From Pontederia crassipes (taxonomy: Eukaryota; Streptophyta; Magnoliopsida; Commelinales; Pontederiaceae), in assembly GCA_030549335.1 (NCBI GenBank), contig CM060188.1, positions 17,673,501-17,737,500 on the forward strand: 64,000 nucleotides of DNA. Direction: 5' to 3'. Of this stretch, positions 23,401 to 35,200 are shown one piece after another (position 1 is the stretch's first letter; every line of letters begins with the position of its first letter). The notes beneath the pieces were generated by a model. The model saw nothing but the letters and a program-made list of their open reading frames with translations. It did not search any database and was not told the DNA's origin. A program made the translations under genes and the position numbers.

Positions 23401-26173
23401 TTGTCTCAGAACTGGTGTATGCCACCTGACATTGGAGACTGTTTAGCAAGAGGTTACACTGAAAATAAACTGAACATAGGATGATAGCGTTTCATTGGTC
23501 CCTAGCAGTAGAACTTACAAAGTTTAAACATCTAATGCAGACAACATACCCATAGTTGTTAAAAAAACCAAAACTACATCATGCACGAATCATTCATAAG
23601 CATATCCTTTACCTCAGGATCAGAAAGTACAATGTCATCAAGCACAGGCCCATTACTATGAGCATCCTGGTTCCTTATTTCAGTGCTGCTCCATTTAGGT
23701 ACCCCAGCACTCTGGAAAAAAAAAATCAAAATTTTAGTTAAAATAGTAATAAACATGAGTAGGTAGCATCAGGGGTTTTAAGGAGCCATTTATACCGAGA
23801 GAATAAAACTGAGATCCAGATGTTGCGTCTTCATCAAAGAAACATGCCTTGGTTTTAACAACTCCGTTCGTCCAATAATATCATCAAGTTTCTCATACCC
23901 TAGTTGCGCCAAAGTTGCCCTTACCTGCTCAAGCATATGAGAAATTGTTCTTGATCGACATTTGGTTTGCGTTTGGGATTGGGCCCAAAATGAGCAGAAA
24001 CCAATTACAAAAGGATGTTTACTAAATTTTTTACTTTACCTCCTCAGCAACAAACAGAAAGTAGTTCACCAAATCACCAGGAACTCCAGGAAAACGAGCA
24101 CGTAGTTCTTCTCTCTAGATTAGAGAAGAAAATTTTTTAGCCGACAATTCTTTGACGCATAGGGAAAGAGAGGGAAGAAAAAAATGATTTCACTTTTTTA
24201 CCTGACTTGCAACGCCAACCGGGCAGTTATTTGTGTGGCATATCCGCGCCATAACACATCCGGTAGCTATCATAGCCACAGATCCAAATCCGTACTCATC
24301 AGCACCCATCGCTGCAGCCATCAGTACGTCAACTCCACTTTTGAATCCACCATCAACTCTCAAGATCACTCTTTCCCTCAATCCATTTCGAATGAGCGTC
24401 TGAAGAATTAGTCAACGTCAACTGGAAGAATTAGAGAGCAATTGAAAATTTTACTATTGTGCACAGAAACTAATAAAAAACCTGGTGTGTTTCTGTCAAG
24501 CCAAGTTCCCATGGACCACCAGCATGCTTGATCGAACTTATAGGGCTCGCCCCAGTTCCCCCATCATGCCCAGATATCTGTATAAACAAAAGAATATTCC
24601 TAATTTTCTGAAATAGGCAACCCTTCCTATTGTGATATTTGTAGCAACTCAAATACCAAATGCAACTTTGTAATATTTCCAGCACTTGATGTAAATTTCT
24701 AGAATTGTGTGTGTAAATTTCTAGCTTAATGTAATATTCCTAACAAGTTGTAAGATAGATATCTGTGCTCATCCTCTTCCCTGGACAAGAAAAGCTTTTT
24801 TCTCTTTGACACAATTCATAAAAATGCTTTTTCGAAAAGTCAAAAGTGATGATACATTTGTGAAATAGATTATGCTTTTCACAAAATACTTTTTGGCTTG
24901 AAAGAATCACATATATGCATATTTTGTGAAAAGAGAAGGATTAATTATTGTAAAATCCTAAATCTACTGATGAAACATTTTTAGTGGAAAAAAAGGAAAA
25001 TTAACTGATGGTACCATTTGTGTATTTTTTTACCATATTAAAAAAGCTGTAATGCGCAAAAACAGGTAAAAAAATGACAAACATAACATGTAATAAGAAC
25101 ACATGTAAGAACATCAAAATATAATAACACATAATATTGATCCAGAAAGAAATTAATTGGTGCTCATGGATTCAAGAAAAAAGGTACCTGAATAATATCA
25201 GCGTTGCCCTTGGCTACTCCAGAAGCTACTGTACCAATTCCAGCCTCTGCCACAAGTTTTACTGATACCTTAGCCTTAGGATTAACCTGCATATAAGGGG
25301 ACTTTCTTAATTCACTCAAACTGGATAATATTGGAAACTAATAAGATAAAAAAAAAATGTATGAAAGACTTCTTGAAGTCAATTATAGAACAAAAGAAAT
25401 AAAAAATATGCCCAAAAAAAGAATTTGTATTACACAATAACAAAAGTCCGAATTGACTGCGGATTAACCTGATGGAGGTCATAAATCAACTGTGCCAGAT
25501 CTTCTATTGAATAAATGTCATGATGTGGGGGTGGAGATATAAGTGGAACTCCAGGTTTAGAGTTCCTTAGCCGAGCAATATAGGCACTAACTTTCTTCCC
25601 AGGCAGCTGACCACCCTCTCCAGGCTTTGCACCTTGAGCAATTTTGATTTCCAACTGGTCAGCATTAACTAAAAATGTTGGAGTAACACCAAAACGGCCT
25701 GAAGCAACCTGAAATGAGAATATCCAGAAATTCATTACATGTTTTTTTTTATCGATAAGAAACATTTATGGACTGAATGGATAATATTGAACTAGACTAT
25801 GCAACAAAGCTATGTTAACCTCAGTATGTCTCATGAAACTCTTTTAACTTATAAACAAACACGATATACCATCAAGATGAGTAATCTTTTGTAAGCTTGC
25901 AAACTCAGCTTTTTTATCTTACACGTTTGATTTTCACAAATCCTAGTGCAGTTGGTTCTATGTTTTTTGGAGATCACTTGAAGGACTCAGACACACAGGA
26001 TGACCAGCGATGGATGCATCCACTCATGATAATTTATTTCAAATGAGGACGAACGAGTCATCTACAGTTATGGTGATCACCAGGGTTGTATACATACAAT
26101 TGCACTATGTTGAGAGAGGTATTATTTTTATTTTTTTAGAGGAAAAAGGATGACACATCCTCGTATGTATGTG

Positions 26174-26208
<35 letters not shown>

Positions 26209-29200
26209 ATATATGTATATATTCACTGATTGACAGAGGTATTATGTAGAGTCCATTGTGCATTACAACTCCTTTTTCTTTGAGCGATTGGGGAAGGGGG
26301 TAGCCCGTCTTGTATTATGAATTCCATGTCTGCACGAGTCATATCGCTGGGTTTGGTTTTCTACACACTTGTAAACCTCAAGTTTTCTCATTTCAATACA
26401 AAAGCGGATGACTATTCCGAACTCATAGTCATCCTTTCCTTTGTCAAAACAAAAAACAATGGCCCCCATGAAGGCTGCATATATGGATATGCATAAACAT
26501 AATTAGCATCTTGAATTTATACTCTCATTCTATTTTCTACGTAATATAACCAGTTAAGATTGATGTGATCATGAATCATGAAAATAATGATGTGTCATCC
26601 CATATTCAAAATATAATACTGCTGATTCTTCACCTGCTTGATAGCACTGGTAGCAGTGTCTCCATTTTGAAGTCCTTTAAGGTGAGGTAACGTTGGTGAG
26701 TAACCATCAGAAACATCAGTAAGTGGACTCCAACGAATTGGATCCTGTATTAATATAAGTAATAAGTTATATTTATGCCATCAATAGTAGATTAAAGAAT
26801 GAATGAAATAATGATGCAGGGGTCTAAATAGAAAATAGTGTAAGGTGTATTTTGGAAACTAACCTCACCGCCTTCTCCAGAGTTTGATTTTCCACCCAAT
26901 CTATTCATTGCTATGGCAATTGCTTCATGAGTTTCCCTGGATATAGCTCCAAGAGACATTCCGCCAGTGCAGAAGCGTTCCACAATGGAGGATGCAGATT
27001 CTACTTTGCCAATAGGAATTGGCGGACGATCACTTTTGAATTCAAGAAGATCTCGAAGAACCTGTGTTAAATAATTGACAAATAAAACCTCACATTTTGA
27101 TTTAGTATATCTGCTTGAAGAAAATATATTTCATAATTCTACTCACATTCACAGGTCGATTTGCAAGATGTTGTTGATAAACGGTGTATGCATTTTCATT
27201 CTTTTGGCGAACAGCTTTATGAAGAAGTTTTGACATTTCTGGGTTATTTCCATGGTATTCACCTAAAATACACCATAAAATGCACAATGAATCCGTATCT
27301 ATGGATATTACAGAATTTTTTAGGAGAAAAAAGTTGTAAATGGGAGTTCTATGAGACCAAGAAAGTTGAGTAAAGGAAACATAGTCAAGAAGGGAAAAAC
27401 AACATATATTAATGAAGATATGGAAGCCATAACTGATTTTTTTAGAAAGATAAGTGGAAACATTAAAAGGTGGCTTTTTTTTAGAGGAAAAATGTGGCTT
27501 TTTCGGAACCAAACAACAACAACAACAACAAAGCCTTATCCCACTAGGTGGGGTCGACTACATGGATCATACGACGCCATCATTGATCCATGTTCATAAG
27601 ATTCGATAGAATTTTACGCTGGCTGTCGGGGCCTAACACAACCCTCCTCCTTTATCCGGGCTTGGGACCGGCTATAAAATATAGGCGGAGTTCTTTTCGG
27701 AACCAAAAAGAAAAAAAAAGATGGTTAATGCTTTATATTGAACAAATGCATTAACAAAAGACTCCCACAACAAAGGTTTCCTTAGGCATTGTAACTACCA
27801 TATTTATTTCTTCTCTGTAACTACAATAATCTTTTATCTCAAGCAGTTGCCCACTTGCGAACCAAGATCATTTCAGATGGCCATTCCTTGCTCGGCGAGT
27901 TGTCAATTAATAAGCACATGCCCGTCAGAACAAAGAGTACTCCAAGCGGATTCCAAATTTTTGGTATGAAACATCAACTTGGTACAAATGTCACAAAGTA
28001 TGCATGTGAACTTGAGGTGTCATTCTCTATTCATATTGCAGTACTATTTACCCCAGCATGCACATGAGTATCAGGCACTTCTATGTGCCCGAGGTTCAGA
28101 CTTGTGAAGCTTTTACAAGAATCCGGGTATTATTTCTCCATGTCACAGATTACATTTTTTTCTCAGTGACAGATTACATTTAACAAGAGATATTTAGTAA
28201 CAATACGATTTCTCGTGAATAAAAATATACGAAACTAACATGGATATAACAAAATAAGCAATAAAAATAATCCACTAAAATAAGTATTACTGTCAATTTA
28301 TATTAATAAGATACATTCTATAAATCCAAATAACATGTTGAATGAGACCAAGTATGAATGAGACAAGTCGGAACTGACTGTACCTCCTGGTCTAAACTGA
28401 ATGAAACCAAAGTTCTCAAGTCTCTTAGCAGTGTCCTCCGAGAAAGCTTTCACCCAGAATGACAATGTTTCTCTGCCAAGCTTTAAGAGGCAAAGACTTG
28501 CATTAAGAATCAGCAATATGATTGAGATACTATCTTTAAGTACATAAATAGGAAGGTCACATGAAGTATCAATATAAGTTCAAAGAATTACAGAACAAAA
28601 GTCTAGCTTCCGTAAGGTGGCAACATATATGCATGAAAATGGAATCACCTGAAACCCAAGAAACCATATGAAATGACATCCTTATATGGACATAATTTGG
28701 AAGTACTGTTGTGCTGAAGAACTTAGGCATGCCATAACAGACTTTCAACCCCTCTTGATGACAAGGTTTCATCTGCCTGTGTGGAACTGTCCAAAGATGG
28801 ACTAGTCCTTAAAATCCTTCAGCTAGCAGCGACCTCCAGAACTTGATTGCAATGCATTATCCAGCATAAGCATTTTTTAAACTTAGAACTCGGAGTAAGG
28901 ATTCTAATGTGGATATTGGATAAAGAGGAAGACGAAAACACAAACATGCTTGTTGAGGCAAGAGAAAGAGACACAATCTTTGTATCTCCTAACAAAGAAG
29001 ACAGATCACAGTATGAATGGTTATATCCAATGATGTAAAATTCAGAGCTTACGGCTCACATGAACTCTTAAAAGAAAATAGTAGGGCTTTCTATGTTTTT
29101 CACATAAATCATTACCTATGTGCTGGATAATACACATCCTATTGTAATGCTCTAATCTTGCTAATAAACAATGGAGCCAGACTATTTGATGTCATTACCA

Positions 29201-32200
29201 CAAGAAAAAGATATCAATATATTTCCTGATACAGTAAACATTTTACATGCTTTGACATATTACAGTCAATTAAGATTATATTTTCCCTCATTTTGGATCA
29301 TCACAAAATGCACCACAAATGTAAATTCTAAGTGGAAGTACATGTAGGTAAGCACGTGAAGTGAAATTATTAGATAAATAAAAAAATTATTTTTTAAAAA
29401 AAGTGAAGTTTTCTATGATCTTAGCATTTACCTCATCAATACTTAGTCCACCAATATATGACACACTTCCGCAGAATGCGAGATCAACGATATCTTGTCC
29501 AAGACCATATATCTCAAAAATTTGTGCACCACAATAACTGACAAATAAAAAAACAAGGTGATTCATCAGAAAGCTCCAAAAGAAATCCTGATATTAAACC
29601 AGCAGTTGCAAACAATAACCAGGATTTTTATTTTGAGATACAAACCTTGAGAGCAATGAAATTCCCATCTTTGAGAGAATTTTTAGAAGGCCAGATTTGA
29701 CTGCCTAAAAGATTAGAAGCATCAGTGAACACTAACTCAGGAGAATTGTCTAACTACCCTGAAGATAGATAAATAATGAAAAATATGCTATGCAGTCATA
29801 ATGAATAGACATAGTACGGGTGCGGTCTACAGCATAAAAAACAATAAGGAGTCCACAAATGTTGGTACTTCACAGACAAAAAGAAAACCTAAAGGTAAAA
29901 GGGAATGTTATGCACCAGAAAGGCTTTCTTTTCCATCAAAATGGTGTCCATTTACTCTTATGTCAATTAATTTATGAGGATGCAGATAATGTATGTATAC
30001 ATAGGATTTAATGTACCTACAAAGCACCTTCTGCTTTGTAGCTGACCATCAGGATTACAGTTGTCATCCATATGGGCTCTCAAGGAGAGAGCGACAAAAT
30101 GAGAAGTGTAGTCCCTAACCAAAACCACCCCACTCTGAAGAAGAGATATATGGTGTACAAAACTCTCCACCTGACATCACTCCACACAAAAAATCGCACG
30201 GTTATGGAGCCACATGGCCCAGGTACCGGACAAAAAAGTCGCCAACAATACGTTCCAACTGAGCTGATAGTTGATTCTTTCATCAATGGCTCATACCATG
30301 AATGATTAAATCTTCTGAGTTGAGTATATCAATGATATGGATAGGTGATGAGCAAATCGACAATCAGGAAACATTTGACATCCCTGCAAACCAAAGGATG
30401 CTTTGTAGGTACATTAAACCCAGCAGATTTGTTGCCAATATGCTTCCTTGACAGATAATCGATGTGCACAAGGATTTAGAAGACAATTGCACCTGTGCAT
30501 CATACCAGGAAGCTACAATCTAGGCATGTAGAACAGATGCATATCACCATTTTCTTCTAAAAAGGATGGCCAAAATGGTAAGTACTTGGCTACATGTATT
30601 AAAAATGAGATGTTCCTGCAAACTTCCCAAAATACCAGAATAGTATAAGATTATTAATTTTTGTCTTGCCCAAACTAAGTTGCACTCTACCTAATGTTTA
30701 TATAAGCTGTTCTGGCTTATTTGTTTTCTTTTGAAAAGAAAAAGGATGACATCCGATATCTGCGGTTGCCATGTACTCTATGTATTACTAAAACGTCACA
30801 TGCACAATAACTTCTGTTTTGTTTGCACAATTTAGACATAATCTATTGTGCGTTAGTACAAGACATTGAAATATACTGTTCATAGGTCAAAAGATTTTGG
30901 AAAAGACTGGATGAAGTAGATTTTCAGACTGGAATAACAATAGGTAACTACTTGTTGAAGTTTGACTTCTATGCAGATATCATCAGTCAAAACAACTATA
31001 AAAAAGCTGGATTTTAAAGTAAATAGTCCCAATGGCGTCATTTATGACTGAGAATGTTCTTAATTAAAGATAAGTATCCAACACAAAATCTAGTAACCCG
31101 AAAAAAAGACAATATCCTGATCAAGTAAATACAAGAAAAAAATATTCATTTTTACACAAAAAAAAATCCGTGTATTGGGTGAAATGCAAAAATGTTGGAG
31201 AAACTAACACAATTTCTAGTAACCAAATGTCTTTTCAAATCTTTTGGAAATTAACAAAATAAACTAATCTCCTCAAAAAAAAAAAAACAAAATAAACTAA
31301 AAAGTGTTTTTGCATGTTCTCAAATTTGTCAATGCCTCTTGATAATGTATATAATCAACCTTGTTAACTCTAATTCAAAGTAGTCACCAAAGAATAATGA
31401 GTCAGATGAACTTTATAAACCTTGCAGAAGTTCCTTTGGGCCTGCTCAATTGTGACGGTTGGCATTTTTCCTGTACGCATTGAATTCAGCACTTTTGTGC
31501 TTAGCCTCCATCGACGACAAGACTCTAGTGCCAGATATGGACAAATCGCACTGGAAACACAAATACCACACATTCTTAAATTAATAGGAAAAATGTAAAG
31601 CACGCACATAAAGAAGATTTAAGCACATCTTCTCACATATTTTATGGCGATATTTTGTCCGATAGAAATAAAAGGAGGTTCTCCTAAAAAAAGAAATAAA
31701 AGGAAGCAAAAGAAATGTATCACCTTAAGAGTTGAAGCACATTGGAAATGATGAGTATAAAAGAACATTATCCCCTAACAGTGTTGTGGAAATGTTTTCA
31801 GAAAAATGACAAATACTAGACTTGGGTAGACATTCATCTTGTATTGAAAGCGAAATTCGTGAAATATGCAAGTGTCATAAATGTATAAGCCAAGAAAGTC
31901 ACAAATGAACAATGCCCCCTCTCTCTAAAACTATTTGCTTCAGATGTGTTGACATTTTTGAGTCCCAAGTGGCACCATGTATCCCTGGCAATGGGACATG
32001 AAAGATGTGTTTGATGTCCTCCCTACCCACATAGGCACATGTGGGGGCAGCCTGCAATTCCTATCTGGCCTTGCATCTGAACTATTAACTGGACTATTTT
32101 GCTTACAGTTTCAATTGACCACTCAGGCTGGCAAATACAAATATTCTTTTGAGCCAAGTGGGCTACATGGCTTTGGGCTTTGGAATAACCTAAAGTTTAA

Positions 32201-35200
32201 GACATTTTGATAGTGATTTTTTTTTGTAGTAGCGCATATTTTTAACATGTGATGTGGCAGGCAAGAAAATCAAATTCATGTTTTGGAATGTATACACCTT
32301 ATTTTGATACACTGGAATGACTAGCAAAGTCTAGCCATCATTTTACCCCTCATACAAAACAGAAAGGATCTTGATAGATAATGACAATTTTATTAGATAA
32401 GATCCTGGGAATTAATATATCTATATTCTGTTTAGGCGTGCCACCTCAAATTGGTATATGATAAACTCTGTAACACAGGAACATAAAAAATGTTTAACAA
32501 CACAGTCATTGAGCGCTTGGAGCAGAGGCGTCATGGGTGGAGTTCGAGGCTACTATCACATGGGGGCCGGCTAGTTCTCCTCCGATCGGTACTCTCGGTG
32601 CTCCCAACCTACTACATGTCAGTCTTCCGGATGCCCACCCTAGTTCTCAGGGGCTTGGATTCTCTGAGGAGCATATTCTTCAGGAAGGGGTGCAGCACTG
32701 AGCGGCATGGAGTGCACCTGGTTGCATGGCAGAGTGTTTGTCGCCCCACCCACTTCTCAGGGCGGCTTGGGGGTCCGGGATCTGCGATACACCAACTGGG
32801 CTCTCCTATCCAAGTGGGTGGGACGGATCTGAGGACAGCTTATGGTACGAGGTGTTTTCTACTTGCTATGGTCAAGACTTATCATGGGAGACCAGACCCT
32901 CACTTCTGCACGGGGCATCATCTTTTTGGCGGGGTGTGGCAGCTTTGATTCCACAGATACGCCCATTCATGGTTCCCTTGTTGGGTCCTGGAGGCTCACT
33001 AGAGACTTGGCGCAGCACCAAGATCTAACGAGAATAAAGAAGACAAAAGGATACAAGGATAGACCGAAGTACTATCCAAGAAAGGCACATAATAGAATTC
33101 TGGTGCTTGAAACTAGCGAATCCACGCTATAAAGAAATGTTAATTTCTGAAGCAAAATGAGATCTCATGTTCTCTATTCATTGTCTCCTTTTGTACTATT
33201 ACAGTAGTCTCTACTTTAGGAAATACAAAAAGGAAACAAGAATTAAAGAAACAGAAAATATTGAAATAACTAATGAGCCAACAAATCAGCCACCTAATTA
33301 GTTTCAGCTGATTAGTGTCGTTATTATGATATGATTTCCTACTAATCAACATCAGCCAATATTTGATCATTAGTATGATATGATTCCTATTAATCAGCAA
33401 CAATCAAGGTTGTGTCAAGATCTAGATATGATTTCCTGCTAATCAATGACCAAAATTGTGCCAAGATCCATGGGATGTCCTACTTCAGTCTCCCCTTCTT
33501 CAAAAAAGTTCGACCTCGAACTCTAAAATGTTAAATCTGGAGGATCATGTTTCACAACTTGCAATGGTCATGTCTTCTTTCTTAGCTTTATAGATAAATC
33601 AATTAAACTAAGCAGATGATAGAGCAGTACCAAATAGGATATTGTCCTTAAAACTTGATTTGAAAATGCAATATGCTGAAAAATGAAACTTTTGGCGTCG
33701 ATGAAAATTTGTACGCATTTCATATCCACTTGAAGCATTTGAAGCAAATCTCTTTTGTTAGTTGACGAAGTTAACATCAACTTTTCATCCACCTCTTTAA
33801 TAAATTTGTCCTCCTTTTGCTTAGAAAGAAATTTCATAGTTGCTAATTCTTCAGCATAATATCTTCAGCATTAGCCACAACTTCATCCTCACAAGATGAC
33901 AAAGATTTTGATATCACAATCTTCACATGACCAGGGTGTTTAACAACTTCTTCATCACAATCTTCTACATCATCATCAATTCCATAAGAGATTTGATCAG
34001 CCTCATTAGTTTGAATAAGATAAATTGGGGCTTGTTGTGGACATTCATTGGAAAGATGAGCTAATTGATAGAAATAATCAGAAGTCACTTGGCTTGTTGA
34101 TGGTGGCCAAAGAAGTGTCTAAAATTTGGCGAGGAGTTGCATTCTCTTGTGCAGGTTGTAAATTAGGTTTGGAATCAACAAAATGAGTAGAATCAAAACC
34201 CTGGTAGTTGAATTTGGAACCCCTATCAAGTTGGCGTTCCACCTTCTTAGCAAGGGTGAAAGTGTTGGATCGGGTGTAAGTGGTCGAGCGATTACCTTGC
34301 TTACACTCCTGGAGTTGATGGGATAGAATTTTTTTATAATCAAGAGGAAGGTATCGGGCTCACAGCAGCTTCTTCATTTTTGGCCAGGACTGCAGAGGTT
34401 GTTTGTGTTGCCTCATACGCATGAGTTGAATTTGTTTCCACCACGTAGAAGCACCTCCCTTCAACCAATATGCAACAAGCTTTACTTGTTTGCGTTCAGG
34501 GATCTCTATGGACTCGAAAAATCTCTCAACTTCAGCCAGCCAGTCGAGGAAGTCTTCGATGTGAAATTGGCCATTGAAGGATGGAAGGTCCATCCTCATT
34601 TGAAATCTAATTGGCGTGTTGCACAATGCTGAACGGGATCCTCAGCATCATCATCACTATCAGCGGGGCATCGAAGGGCTTGGGCCGACGAGAGGGTCTT
34701 CGCTCTTCACGGTCGTGCAAGAGTAACTCGAGAGATTCATGGATGCGCTGCAACATCTCCGTCTCATTGAACTCAGCACGCGTAGGGTTGTCTGCCATTA
34801 TTCTCAATGCTCTAATACCAATTGGCGCAGCACCAGGATCTAACGAGAATAAAGAAGACAAAAGGATACGAGAATAGACCGAAGTATTATCCAAGAAAGA
34901 CAGAGTAGAAATATGGTGCTTGAAACTAGAGAATCAACGCTATAAAGAAATGTTAATTTCTAAAGCAAAATGAGATCTCCTTTTCTCTATTCATTATCTC
35001 CTTTTATAGACTATTTCAGTGGTCTCTACTTTAGAAAATAAAAAAAGGAAACAAGAATTAAGGAAACAAAAAATATTGAAATAACTAATGAGCCAACAAA
35101 TCAGCCACCTAATTAATTCCAGCTGATTAGTGTCATTATTATGATATGATTTTCTACTAATCAGCATTAGCCAATATTTGATCATTAATATGATATGATT

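Noticed and set aside
25430-25468. Frame continuing past Fd-GOGAT exon 21 with VNPQSIR, similar to the true continuation
   Set aside because: It is intron sequence after the donor at 25468; the true continuation [11 protein letters not shown] is exon 22 at 25188-25286. The resemblance is a short coincidence or old local duplication.
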